Positions 9,087 through 17,836 of a stretch of 64,000 nucleotides of DNA are shown here, one piece after another. Position 1 is the first letter of the stretch, and each line of letters opens with the position of its first letter. The position numbers and the translations under genes are program-made. The stretch covers positions 1 through 64,000 of the forward strand of contig NZ_JACSQN010000009.1 of NCBI RefSeq assembly GCF_014836615.1, given 5' to 3'. The stretch is from Sporosarcina quadrami. Lineage in GTDB: Bacteria; Bacillota; Bacilli; Bacillales_A; Planococcaceae. The notes under the pieces were generated by a model. That model did not search any database, was not told the DNA's origin, and saw only the letters and a list, made by a program, of their open reading frames with translations.

Positions 9087-9512
9087 TCATCCTTCGATAA
9101 TGTTGTCTAATGCCTCCTGTATTTCTTTTATAAAAGGAACACTAATTGAATTTACATCTTGCTCGTGCACATAAAAAATAAGTATATTTCTCTTTTCAAA
9201 CGTGCTCGCAGATACCAGATCCATTGTTTCTGTCTTTTTAGCAAATTCATTTTTTCCCTTATCTAGATCATTATCACTTTTGAATTCGAAGATAAAAAAT
9301 GGCTTTTCATTCACCTCATAAGTTCTTGGTTTCACATCTCCAAGTTTTGAACCAAAGATATTTTTCTTGAATTCAGCTTCTATCAAGTTAACACCATTGT
9401 CCTGCAATGCTGTTACAACTTCTTCTTCAGTAATATGAGAGCTTTCATCCACCTGAACAGGTAGACAGGCAGCTAAGAACAAAAGCAAACTTACACTAAA
9501 TATCATCTTCAT
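9087..9512 (-). CDS. Predicted lipoprotein of unknown function
   Basis: A 141-residue secreted lipoprotein. The signal peptide (MKMIFSVSLLLFLAAC) ends in a LAAC lipobox, so the mature protein should be anchored by Cys16 to the outer face of the membrane. The mature part is hydrophilic, with no recognised domain. ATG 9512 has AGGGGGTG seven bases upstream; a GTG three codons earlier is part of that Shine-Dalgarno. It is the last of three small co-directional genes (9962, 9572, 9087) with 54-60 base gaps, perhaps one operon. Function unknown. Confidence 0.7.
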   Translation of the reverse strand: MKMIFSVSLLLFLAACLPVQVDESSHITEEEVVTALQDNGVNLIEAEFKKNIFGSKLGDVKPRTYEVNEKPFFIFEFKSDNDLDKGKNEFAKKTETMDLVSASTFEKRNILIFYVHEQDVNSISVPFIKEIQEALDNIIEG

Positions 9513-9571
9513 TTTGTTCACCCCCTAGATCTGAAGCAATTAGTAAATTAACATAATAAGAAAATAAAATT

Positions 9572-9892
9572 TCACAACTGATTAGTATGATGTTTATTGC
9601 GTTGGTATCTTTTAAATTCAAGAGTACAGAAATTTAATAGTGTAAGCACTGGGATAAAAAAAGCAAATACTAGTATTCCTAAACTGCTAAAGACTCCATC
9701 TATTTGTTTATGAAACGCTTGAACATCTAATGTATAAAAAATGACGGTCGCTAGTAGTAAAATTACAGCATTTACAGCCAATGCTATTAGAACACTCATC
9801 CATTTTTTACTAGTCAATTTAAATAACCATATACAAGTTATGGTGGACGCTAGAAGAGAAATAAGCACTGTAACTATCATTATTATATTCAA
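9572..9892 (-). CDS. Small membrane protein of unknown function
   Basis: A protein of about 106 residues with three predicted membrane helices (roughly 3-25, 34-54 and 73-92) and a basic, hydrophilic C-terminal tail (EFKRYQRNKHH). I do not recognise a family. GGGAGGG sits seven bases before TTG 9892, which I take as the start; an ATG five codons upstream (9907) overlaps that purine tract and has no Shine-Dalgarno of its own. It lies between two other small unknown membrane or secreted proteins. Confidence 0.6.
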   Translation of the reverse strand: MNIIMIVTVLISLLASTITCIWLFKLTSKKWMSVLIALAVNAVILLLATVIFYTLDVQAFHKQIDGVFSSLGILVFAFFIPVLTLLNFCTLEFKRYQRNKHHTNQL

Positions 9893-9961
9893 AACAAACC
9901 CTCCCATTACTATATATCCAGATTGATTTTTGTAAGAACCGTTCTTAGAATCAGCTCAATA

Positions 9962-10501
9962 TTAGTCGATAATAGCATCATTCATACATTTGAGCTTTGA
10001 CTCAATTTCGCTCCATTCTTGTGAAATCTCGTTAATCTCACATACGTAAATCGATTTGGATACACTCATAATCTTATTTATAGTCTGTTCATCTACCGGC
10101 TTTTCCCTTTTGATAGTAATCAAAATATGTCTGACTTTTTCTTGTAAATCTTGAAGTTGTAAGAGTACATGATTTGGAACTATTTGAGGATTATAATAAT
10201 CAATATTAGTTAATCCTCCCTCTACATCTCTAAAGATCGATTGAAGATCCTTGCGAAACGCTTCTTCCTCCCAGTCTATTGATTCAACTGGTTGCAATCC
10301 TAAAAAAAATAAAATTACTAATAGCGGGCTTTTAACTTCCAAATCATACATGTACATACTCACCTTTTCTAAATCCTCATTTTCATTCGCATTGTTCTTG
10401 AGCTCATTGAAATATAAGATGGATAAAGTGAAAATGACTAAAGATAAGATAAAAATAATAGACACATACTTATTCTTATTCAAAACGTATTTCATTGACA
10501 T
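9962..10501 (-). CDS. Membrane-anchored protein of unknown function
   Basis: A 179-residue protein with a basic N terminus and one clear membrane helix (about residues 12-31, IIFILSLVIFTLSILYF). A second hydrophobic patch, SPLLVILFFLGLQP, occurs near 58-71. The remaining 110 residues are charged and probably helical, with no recognised motif. GAGGTGG precedes the ATG by six bases. It is the first gene of the small 10.5-9.1 kb cluster. No function can be assigned. Confidence 0.6.
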   Translation of the reverse strand: MSMKYVLNKNKYVSIIFILSLVIFTLSILYFNELKNNANENEDLEKVSMYMYDLEVKSPLLVILFFLGLQPVESIDWEEEAFRKDLQSIFRDVEGGLTNIDYYNPQIVPNHVLLQLQDLQEKVRHILITIKREKPVDEQTINKIMSVSKSIYVCEINEISQEWSEIESKLKCMNDAIID

Positions 10502-10713
10502 TTAGTTCCACCTCTTTTAGTAGTATTTCAAATATAATGGGATTTTAAGAGAGTGTACCTTCTTTCACTATTCTTTTATGGCAGCTCAACCTTTTTTCTT
10601 TATAAGCAACATTTTGATGTCATTTGCTAACTCACTAGTTAATCATTTCATGCTATTGTATCAAACTTCCATTACAATTAGCAGAATACTGTAAAATAAT
10701 TTTAAATTAAATA

Positions 10714-10752
10714 AAAACGAGAGCCCAGCTCGCAGAGGGCTCTCGTTCATTC
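10714..10752 (-). terminator. Terminator of the sigma factor/ABC-2 operon
   Basis: AACGAGAGCCC and GGGCTCTCGTT arms with a nine-base loop, followed on the minus strand by TTTTTATTTAA. It directly follows the last permease gene and closes the five-gene operon. Confidence 0.9.
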
Positions 10753-10753
10753 C

Positions 10754-11881
10754 TTATAAAATATCCAACTTCTTTTCCCGTTTCCATAAAATCGCGGTAA
10801 ATATAATCACAATGATAATCATCGCACAATAAGAAATCATTGACAGCCACTTCGGATGCCATATGGAAATCATCTCAGGTAGCAATGGATATAACCCAAT
10901 GATTAGAAACCCGACTACAAATGGAATTTGTATGCCTATCAAGGAAACCATATTTGGTACTAGGGTTGAAAATGCCATGGAAAGTAATCCTAAGACTAGT
11001 CCGATAATATAGATTCCCGCAATACACAGCAATATGAATTGGAAAAATGTCGGATCGAACCAAGATTCATTTGCAATAAATGTATTGACCCGTACATCAA
11101 AATACATGGATGTATTATTCAGCGAATATAAACTAAAATACACGGCTAACAGTGCTGTGATTACAATGAATGTCGCGATGATGCCTGCCAGGATTTTTGT
11201 CTTGAAGAGATTCCTGCCCTTTTTTGTTGTATACTGAATCGCCACTAACTGTCTTGATCGATCTTTCAAGATGGCTGGAGAAATGACCAACACGACACTG
11301 AATAGGATAGCAATACCGACATTTGCAATGAATGTCTTAAAATTCATCATAACAACTTCCGGATATATTCCGAATTTCTCCTGTGCAATCAATTCTTCCA
11401 ATCGTTGCTTCTTTTTCTTTGATAGGACATCCGGAACTACGTCTTTCATCTCATAAAACTTAAGCAGTCTTTCTCGTTCTTGTAGTTCCCAAAAGAGTTC
11501 AACTTTTTCCTCAAAAAATACATTACTTCGAAGTGCGTAAATTTCTTCGGATGCATTCCACCAATCATATGCTAGGAATTTTTCATACGTATCCAGTCCC
11601 TCTTCGACGAATTCCTCTCTAGATTGCAAATATTGAGTTGCGTCTTCAACTTGATGGGCATAGGTCCTTTTAAAATCTATAAACTCATCATCGTCCATCG
11701 TAGTTCCGTATTTCTCAATCATTTCTATTCCCATTTCATATGAATAACTGTGACTGCCATTCGGGAAGTGTTTAATATCGAACTCAATGAGTAGAAAATA
11801 GAGCACACTGTTAATGAAGATAAGCAATATAAGCATCTTCCACGTCAATATCTTTTTCAATTCATTCCATAATACACGCAT
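10754..11881 (-). CDS. ABC-2 type transporter permease
   Basis: A 375-residue membrane protein: one N-terminal helix (about 14-31), an extracytoplasmic domain of roughly 140 residues rich in Glu, Tyr and Trp, then about five helices between 185 and 370. This is the ABC-2 permease layout with a large first extracytoplasmic loop, as in YhgE/NatB-like or bacitracin/lantibiotic exporter permeases. It is the last gene of the operon and resembles the preceding permease (11895-13145) in layout, so the two probably form a heterodimer with the ATPase at 13145-14020. AGGGGGTAGGG precedes the ATG. Substrate unknown. Confidence 0.8.
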   Translation of the reverse strand: MRVLWNELKKILTWKMLILLIFINSVLYFLLIEFDIKHFPNGSHSYSYEMGIEMIEKYGTTMDDDEFIDFKRTYAHQVEDATQYLQSREEFVEEGLDTYEKFLAYDWWNASEEIYALRSNVFFEEKVELFWELQERERLLKFYEMKDVVPDVLSKKKKQRLEELIAQEKFGIYPEVVMMNFKTFIANVGIAILFSVVLVISPAILKDRSRQLVAIQYTTKKGRNLFKTKILAGIIATFIVITALLAVYFSLYSLNNTSMYFDVRVNTFIANESWFDPTFFQFILLCIAGIYIIGLVLGLLSMAFSTLVPNMVSLIGIQIPFVVGFLIIGLYPLLPEMISIWHPKWLSMISYCAMIIIVIIFTAILWKREKKLDIL

Positions 11882-11894
11882 TGTCCCTACCCCC

Positions 11895-13145
11895 TTACTG
11901 AATGTCCATTTTTCTAAAGCGTTTATACGTTATGGTACAAAAAACAATCGTAATAATCGTCCAGCAACTAATTGTCATCCATTCAAAGTTTTTGAACAGG
12001 ATCAATCCGCTGCTTCCCATGAACGATTGCGACACTGCCATCGTCAGTGTTGATAATGTATATGAAGTTACGATAAATAGGTTGGAAGACTTCGGCATGA
12101 AGGTAGGTAAAAGCCATGCTAGGATAAATAACGCTGCAACGAGAAAGAATGTAGTGTAACTGTTTTTCACTATGACAGCTAAGGCAAAAGTCAAACCTGA
12201 AAATAGTAACTGGATGATGAAAACAAGTACAACTACAGCCACTAAAAACTCACCTACGGATAGATCCCACCAGGTCACATAAGGAAAAGGATTTTCCCAA
12301 TTGAACGCACTGCTAATCGATGTTTTCCAAACATGCGAGTAATCGAATAAGAAGAAATACGTTCCGAGCGTAATCGTGAATAAAAACAGTGAAATAACTG
12401 TAGAAACTGCCAATGATGCAGCTAACTTGTCCTTCATTAACTTTCTACCTCGATGTGTCGAATATGTTAGAAGCTGCGTACGGTTCTCAAACTCATACGT
12501 CGTAATGAGTGCAGTCATTAAAACAATCAAAAGTAGTGACTCGATAGTGATGTGCAAGAAAACCGTTTTAAACAGAAAGCTATGCATGAAATATGGTTTG
12601 CCTGCAAAAAACCATTCTTTATGCTCTTCGTTGTCCACCATTTCATTAAAACGCTCAGCAAATTCTTCATTTTCTCGTAAATAAGTTTCAGCGGCTTTTC
12701 CGCTTATCCCATAACCTTTTAGATCACCACGTGCCCCGTCTTGCACATCAATTTCCGCATAACTTGCGTCAATCGAATTTGCCATACCGAAGTACATTTC
12801 CTTTAGTTGTAAGCTATTGAAGAATTCCCAGTCTCTGTCGCTATATTGTTCCTGCTCCTCAAATCGTAATCCATCCAAAAAATCATAAATACTCTCAAAT
12901 TGCTTACCGGTGATTTCCGTTAACCCCAAGAGGTCACTTTGAATGTCTTTTTCGAACTGCTTCAACGAATCGTCTGTTATTTCCCTACCGTACTTATCGA
13001 TGATTTCGTTCACTATTTTCAATTCTTCCTTATGGTCGGATGAACTGACGATGATGAAGATATTAAAAGCAGAGAAGACGATAAGTAATGTTATTAAAAT
13101 AGGTGATGTCAGCGCCTTTTTACATTCATTAATGAAAATGCGCAT
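11895..13145 (-). CDS. ABC-2 type transporter permease
   Basis: A 416-residue permease with the same plan as its downstream partner: a first helix at about 14-32, a long acidic extracytoplasmic loop to about residue 190, and five or six helices in the C-terminal half. Its ATG overlaps the TAA of the ATPase gene (TAATG), so translation is coupled. Family knowledge points to export of a lipophilic compound or resistance to an envelope-active agent; neither can be read from sequence. The paired large-loop permeases likely arose by duplication. Confidence 0.8.
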   Translation of the reverse strand: MRIFINECKKALTSPILITLLIVFSAFNIFIIVSSSDHKEELKIVNEIIDKYGREITDDSLKQFEKDIQSDLLGLTEITGKQFESIYDFLDGLRFEEQEQYSDRDWEFFNSLQLKEMYFGMANSIDASYAEIDVQDGARGDLKGYGISGKAAETYLRENEEFAERFNEMVDNEEHKEWFFAGKPYFMHSFLFKTVFLHITIESLLLIVLMTALITTYEFENRTQLLTYSTHRGRKLMKDKLAASLAVSTVISLFLFTITLGTYFFLFDYSHVWKTSISSAFNWENPFPYVTWWDLSVGEFLVAVVVLVFIIQLLFSGLTFALAVIVKNSYTTFFLVAALFILAWLLPTFMPKSSNLFIVTSYTLSTLTMAVSQSFMGSSGLILFKNFEWMTISCWTIITIVFCTITYKRFRKMDIQ

Positions 13146-14020
13146 TAGTTTTCCCCTTCTAACTCATCACGGTATTCGTATAAAAATACATCCTCCAGTT
13201 GCGGAGGAACAGATGTCCATTCATCTTCAGAATTTCCTTTATGAATAAATCGAACGGTCATTTGTCCGTATTCCTGCTTTTCGGAAAGGAGAATGTTATT
13301 CTTTCGAAAGTCTTCCAATTGGCCATAGTCGATCGTTGTTTCAAAGACACACCCATTTAACGTCGCACAAATGTCAGCAACCGAATCTTTATAGAGCAAC
13401 TGTTTATTTCTAATCATAATTATTTCATTCGCAATCGATTCAATATCCGATACGATATGCGTTGATATGATGACAAGACGATCACGAGCAAGATCCGTTA
13501 GCAAATGCCTGAAACGTGCACGTTCTTTCGGATCGAGTCCCGCTGTCGGCTCGTCCAAAATAAGAATTTCAGGATCATTCAGTAACGCTTGCGCAATGCC
13601 GACACGTTGAATCATCCCACCGGAAAACTTCTTCATTTTTTTATTCACCACATCGCTTAGCGCCACTTTTTCTAATAACTCGTCAATCTTATTAAGGGCT
13701 TCTTTCTTCCCAATCCCTTTTAACGCCGCCAAGTAGAGCAAGTATTGCTTAGGTGAATAGTTTTTGTAGTAGCCGAATTGCTGTGGTAAATAGCCGAGCC
13801 GTTCCCGATATTGGTCATCCATATCGTTTATATTCTTTCCGTTATAAAAGATTTCTCCTTTAGTCGGGGATATCAATGTCGCCAACATTTTTATTAGCGT
13901 TGTCTTTCCAGCCCCATTCGGTGCTAGTAAACCGTAGAGACCATTACCGAACTCGAGATCCACATTTTGTAATGCAGTAAAGTCCCCATATTGCTTGCTT
14001 ACATCTTTTACAACAATCAT
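13145..14020 (-). CDS. ABC transporter ATP-binding protein
   Basis: A 291-residue ABC ATPase that energises the two downstream permeases. Walker A is LLAPNGAGKTTLIKML (residues about 33-48, with Ala in place of the usual first Gly), the signature is KKFSGGMIQRVGIAQAL, Walker B is ILILDEPTAGLDP, and the switch His is in IISTHIVSDIES. A C-terminal extension of some 80 residues, ending in QLEDVFLYEY, is usual for drug- and bacteriocin-type exporters. The start overlaps the stop of the preceding membrane protein by ATGA. Confidence 0.92.
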   Translation of the reverse strand: MIVVKDVSKQYGDFTALQNVDLEFGNGLYGLLAPNGAGKTTLIKMLATLISPTKGEIFYNGKNINDMDDQYRERLGYLPQQFGYYKNYSPKQYLLYLAALKGIGKKEALNKIDELLEKVALSDVVNKKMKKFSGGMIQRVGIAQALLNDPEILILDEPTAGLDPKERARFRHLLTDLARDRLVIISTHIVSDIESIANEIIMIRNKQLLYKDSVADICATLNGCVFETTIDYGQLEDFRKNNILLSEKQEYGQMTVRFIHKGNSEDEWTSVPPQLEDVFLYEYRDELEGEN

Positions 14021-14772
14021 TCAAATACCCCTTCCCTCTGCTTGAACTGTAGTAATTTTTTCAAATACCATACATACGTAATTACAATTACGAGTAAAAC
14101 TACTGCATTGACAACAATCGGTGTTTTCATAAGCAAATCATTATATAAGTTGACATTCATCGACTGTAAAACGAGATTTCCGAGTGTCCATCCTATAACT
14201 GTACTGACAACAATTACTGTCGTTCTTCGCTTCATCAATGCAAACAGTAATAGAATAGAGAACAAAAACAAAGCTGTAATTGAAAGTAGAAACGCTCGCA
14301 TGAATTGAATTTCATCATATTGTATAGCTAGAATCGCTACGGCAATCATATTTAGCACAATGGAAAACACACTGAAAACGAGCATCCTGAATGCAATAAT
14401 TTGATAGACGTTATATTTACAAGCCATTTCCACGTCATACGTATGATTTTGCGTTTTCCGTACATACGTGAAAATCGATAAGACCAGAAACAGAATCGGT
14501 GATAGTAAAAAGATATAGCCATACATATCATGAATTTCACTATAGTATGGAAGTAAGACCATCAATCCGATCATCATCGTAACTAGTAATGTAATGAATG
14601 TGATTTCCAACCGATCCGAGAATATATGCCGTAAGCCGACTTGCTGCATCATTGACTTCAAATACGATGGGAAACTTTGTTTAGGTTTCACGCCTACAGA
14701 TACAATCTTATCTATTTGAATCCGAATTGTTTGTTCATCCAAATCAGGGACTTTAAATCTTTCCTTATTCAC
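14017..14772 (-). CDS. Membrane protein in sigma/ABC operon, candidate anti-sigma factor
   Basis: A 251-residue protein with a soluble N terminus of about 57 residues followed by six predicted membrane helices (roughly 58-78, 86-103, 127-150, 158-178, 186-204 and 222-241). I do not recognise the family and see no zinc-binding anti-sigma motif. Its position between an ECF-type sigma factor (8-base overlap) and its ABC exporter (4-base overlap) parallels the B. subtilis sigY-yxlCDEFG arrangement, where small membrane proteins downstream of the sigma gene inhibit it. The N-terminal segment could bind the sigma factor. That role is inference. Confidence 0.6.
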   Translation of the reverse strand: MNKERFKVPDLDEQTIRIQIDKIVSVGVKPKQSFPSYLKSMMQQVGLRHIFSDRLEITFITLLVTMMIGLMVLLPYYSEIHDMYGYIFLLSPILFLVLSIFTYVRKTQNHTYDVEMACKYNVYQIIAFRMLVFSVFSIVLNMIAVAILAIQYDEIQFMRAFLLSITALFLFSILLLFALMKRRTTVIVVSTVIGWTLGNLVLQSMNVNLYNDLLMKTPIVVNAVVLLVIVITYVWYLKKLLQFKQREGVFE

Positions 14773-15319
14773 CGTTCCTCTCCTCCATTTCTGTACGTAT
14801 CCTTTTTAAAGATGAATAATATCTTGTTTTCACTGTCGACAAAGGAATGGATTCCATCATAGCGATTTCTTTCAGCGTGTACTCTCCGAACAGTTTAAGT
14901 CGGATAATCTGTTGCGAGCTAGATTCTAACTGATTTACGATTGCAATTACTTTTTCAACATCCTCTTTGTATTCAAGTGAAATTACCATATCAACCTCAT
15001 CCATAATCTCGTAGTCATCAATTTGTCTAGCCATTTGCGTGTATCGATAAGATTTAGACCGATAGTAATCCACGATTTTATTAGACGCCAACCTGTAAAG
15101 CCATGTCCGAAACGAAGCTTTTTTTCGATCATATGTATGAATGGATTGCAAAGCACTGATGAATATCTCCTGCGTCAAATCCAGTGAGAGCTCCTGGTCC
15201 AATGTTTGTTTATAGCTAAATGCATAGATTTCTTTGTAATACGTAGAAACCAGTTCATTTGCTGCTGATTCACTCGCATTCATCTGTATTTGTTTAATCC
15301 ATCGTTTTTCTTTGTCCAT
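14765..15319 (-). CDS. RNA polymerase sigma factor, ECF-type sigma-70 family
   Basis: A 184-residue sigma factor with only regions 2 and 4. Region 2 contains LSLDLTQEIFISALQSIHTY and FRTWLYRLASNKIVDYYR; region 4 ends with QQIIRLKLFGEYTLKEIAM and IPLSTVKTRYYSSLKRIR, the helix-turn-helix that reads the -35 element. As the first gene of a five-gene operon it most likely directs transcription of its own operon in response to an envelope or antimicrobial stress sensed through the following membrane protein. A weak ribosome site (GTGGTG) precedes the ATG. Confidence 0.9.
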   Translation of the reverse strand: MDKEKRWIKQIQMNASESAANELVSTYYKEIYAFSYKQTLDQELSLDLTQEIFISALQSIHTYDRKKASFRTWLYRLASNKIVDYYRSKSYRYTQMARQIDDYEIMDEVDMVISLEYKEDVEKVIAIVNQLESSSQQIIRLKLFGEYTLKEIAMMESIPLSTVKTRYYSSLKRIRTEMEERNGE

Positions 15320-15360
15320 GATTCACCACATGCTTTCCACATATCATTGTCTCTTAAGTA

Positions 15361-15390
15361 TATTCGTAATTGGTCTGCAAAAAGTTTGTC
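15361..15390 (-). promoter_or_regulatory. Candidate ECF-type autoregulatory promoter
   Basis: On the minus strand GACAAACTTT (15390 downwards) resembles the TGAAACTTT -35 of ECF sigma promoters; after AAC and 17 bases comes CGAATA (15366-15361), resembling the CGTA/CGTC -10. The predicted start would give a leader of about 35 bases before the sigma gene. The match is partial, so this is tentative. Confidence 0.35.
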
Positions 15391-15398
15391 GATTTGAA

Positions 15399-15434
15399 AA
15401 TAAATAAAAAGGCTTCCATGTGGAAACCTTTCAT
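15399..15434 (-). terminator. Terminator of helD
   Basis: GGTTTCCACATGGAAGCC hairpin followed on the minus strand by TTTTTATTTATTTT, eight bases after the helD stop codon. It insulates helD from the sigma-factor operon downstream. Confidence 0.85.
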
Positions 15435-15442
15435 TCTTATTG

Positions 15443-17677
15443 TTAGCACTCCGTTTTATTGACTATAATGTTCGAAATTGCTTTAGACAAGATATGCAAC
15501 TCATGCATCGGTCTAGTCATTGCTACATACAACAATTTTCGATCAATCGCATGATTCTTGAAGGGGTCGTCAAAAGCACCAATAATTACAGCGTCGAACT
15601 CTAAACCTTTTGATAAGTGACTCGGAACAATAAGGAGACAATCCCTAGCTATATCCGACTCTTCCCCTAACAATTGCACATTCATGCCTGCATTTTCTAG
15701 TGTCTTATGGATTTTTGAAGCTTCTACACGAGTTTTACAGATGAATGCTATGGAATGATGGCCGCGTTTTACAACAGACTGATAGATTTCATCCACCTTC
15801 TGAACATCGAGATTCACCATATTATAAAACTCCGGTTCACGTCCATGGCGGACAACCGGTTCCACTAATGGTAACTCTTCATCCATATGCTTAAGCACTT
15901 TATTCGCCAACTGCATAATTTCGATTGTAGTACGGTAACTTTTTTGGAGCGTCATATAGGTTGCTCGTGGAAATAATTCCTTAACGGGATCCCATGAAGT
16001 TAAAGCCCTGTAGCTATGTATTCCTTGGGCCAAGTCTCCCACCATCGTGAACATATCCGTTTCAAGTCCATCTTGTAGTGCGGCCAGCTGGAACTCACTG
16101 TAATCCTGTACTTCGTCGATGAAGACGACCCGCATTTTCCATTCATCCGCAATCCCTTTCAATTTGGCATGCAAATAATAGAGAGCTGCCAAATCCTCCA
16201 GCTCCCATGCTTCTTTTTGATGAGTCTTCAAAAAAGCTTCTCTCTCTGATGGTGACCAGTCACATGCCAGCTCTTCATGTAAAGCTGGATCTATCAGCCA
16301 TTCCCGGTACAATTTCTTAATGTTAAACTTTTTGAACTTCCGTATATATGAAGAAACCGTTTTCTTTCCCTCTTTTTCAATGAAAGGCAGTCGCTCATCA
16401 CGCTCGTCCATTACTTTCGTAATTCTCGCTTTGCGCTTTTCATCATCCCGTATACCGTAAAGCGCTTTGTCGAGTGCTTCCTCATACTTATCCGATAGTA
16501 GGGAATACAGCTGTTTTCGTTTACGATTCACTTCCGCTTGCATAATAAGCTTAATACGCTCGATTCTTTTCTCTAACGGCAAATATTTGAAGTCTTCGAG
16601 ATACAATTTACGAATACGGCTTCCCCGCATAATACGGTATTTTTCAATATAGACGTCTTCAAAAAGTGCTGCAGTTTGCTGTTCAAGCTTCTCAACATAC
16701 GCTTGCATGATTTCCCGGTAACCCAGTGTGCCCTTCATTCTGCTAATGGAAAGCTTATCGCTGTCCATGCCCTCCGCAGTAAGCTGTTCAAGTAGCGCAT
16801 CGGGGTCTTTCAGTTTCAACTTCAAACCTGTGGCGTCGAGTACATAGTCTGCGAAAGTCGTTTGGCATATTTGACCGACACCTAGCTCAGGAAGCACGTC
16901 CCCGATGTAGTCCATGAACAGCTTACTCGGAGCCAAAATCATCAGCTTATTTGAAGGGAAATCTTCTCCCATCGTGTAGAGGAAATATGAGATTCTGTGG
17001 AGAGCAATTGTTGTTTTACCACTTCCTGCTGCTCCTTGGACGATGATTGGTTGCTTTAAATTCGCACGGATGATTTCGTTTTGCTCCGCCTGTATCGTCG
17101 AAATGATTTCAGTTAACCGGGTGTCCGCTTTGCCTGACAGCGCATCTTGTAACAACTCATCATTCGTCGTCAAGTCAATATCCATTATCGCTTGCAATTC
17201 GCCTTCTTCGATTTTATATTGCCTTTTTGAAAATAGATGTCCACTTAACTCTTCGTCACGTACTTTGTATGTCAGGTCACCAAGTCTACCGTCGTAGTAC
17301 ACATTCGCGACGGGTGAACGCCAATCGACGATGATCGGTTCTTGTGTTTCCTGATGAAATACGGATGTTTTGCCGATATAGAGTAATTCATCTTTCTCAC
17401 CAGTCGTCTGGAAATGTATACGGGCGAAATAGGGTTTCTGCTGGATGGCTTCCAATCCTTCCTTTTGGGATCGGGCCATTTCAAAAAAACGTGTGTTAGT
17501 CAAAATATTGATGAAGCTTAAACTTGAATCTAAGTAGTCCAGGTCAGCTGTTGCTCTTCGTATTTCATCTTGCGAAGTCATTTCGTCGCGTTGTGTGTCG
17601 GCTAATAGTTTTTTCATGTACTCTTTCGTATAGTCAAGTCGTTCACTTTCGAACTCAAAATCAGGATGTTGCTGCAT
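15443..17677 (-). CDS. helD: RNA polymerase recycling motor HelD (UvrD-like helicase)
   Basis: A 744-residue superfamily 1 NTPase close in length and plan to B. subtilis HelD (YvgS). The N-terminal coiled coil (about 1-75) inserts into the RNA polymerase secondary channel; then comes the HelD-typical block EPIIVDWRSPVANVYYDG. Walker A is GAAGSGKTTIALHR at about 215-228, the DExx box is VVFIDEVQDYSEFQ, and C-terminal helicase motifs include QKSYRTTIEIMQLAN, VPSHLSKGLEFDAVI and LLYVAMTRPMHEL. HelD uses ATP to release stalled polymerase from DNA; related proteins can protect polymerase from rifamycins. AGGGGG precedes the ATG. Confidence 0.9.
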   Translation of the reverse strand: MQQHPDFEFESERLDYTKEYMKKLLADTQRDEMTSQDEIRRATADLDYLDSSLSFINILTNTRFFEMARSQKEGLEAIQQKPYFARIHFQTTGEKDELLYIGKTSVFHQETQEPIIVDWRSPVANVYYDGRLGDLTYKVRDEELSGHLFSKRQYKIEEGELQAIMDIDLTTNDELLQDALSGKADTRLTEIISTIQAEQNEIIRANLKQPIIVQGAAGSGKTTIALHRISYFLYTMGEDFPSNKLMILAPSKLFMDYIGDVLPELGVGQICQTTFADYVLDATGLKLKLKDPDALLEQLTAEGMDSDKLSISRMKGTLGYREIMQAYVEKLEQQTAALFEDVYIEKYRIMRGSRIRKLYLEDFKYLPLEKRIERIKLIMQAEVNRKRKQLYSLLSDKYEEALDKALYGIRDDEKRKARITKVMDERDERLPFIEKEGKKTVSSYIRKFKKFNIKKLYREWLIDPALHEELACDWSPSEREAFLKTHQKEAWELEDLAALYYLHAKLKGIADEWKMRVVFIDEVQDYSEFQLAALQDGLETDMFTMVGDLAQGIHSYRALTSWDPVKELFPRATYMTLQKSYRTTIEIMQLANKVLKHMDEELPLVEPVVRHGREPEFYNMVNLDVQKVDEIYQSVVKRGHHSIAFICKTRVEASKIHKTLENAGMNVQLLGEESDIARDCLLIVPSHLSKGLEFDAVIIGAFDDPFKNHAIDRKLLYVAMTRPMHELHILSKAISNIIVNKTEC

Positions 17678-17788
17678 TGGACAGACCCCCTGTTTAGTAG
17701 TTAGTACTTGTCGTGAGACGCTGGCTAGAAATTAAGTCAGAAATTGATTGTAGCACTATGGAATGATTTGGGCAACATGAACTTTTCA

Positions 17789-17828
17789 GAAAAAGAAAAA
17801 CCTGACCGCGAATTGCGGCCAGGAAGTT
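17789..17828 (-). terminator. Terminator of the second chemoreceptor gene
   Basis: CCTGGCCGC and GCGGTCAGG arms around AATTC, with TTTTTCTTTTT downstream on the minus strand. It lies about ten bases after the stop of the 17837-19525 gene. Confidence 0.9.
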
Positions 17829-17836
17829 TTTAATTA

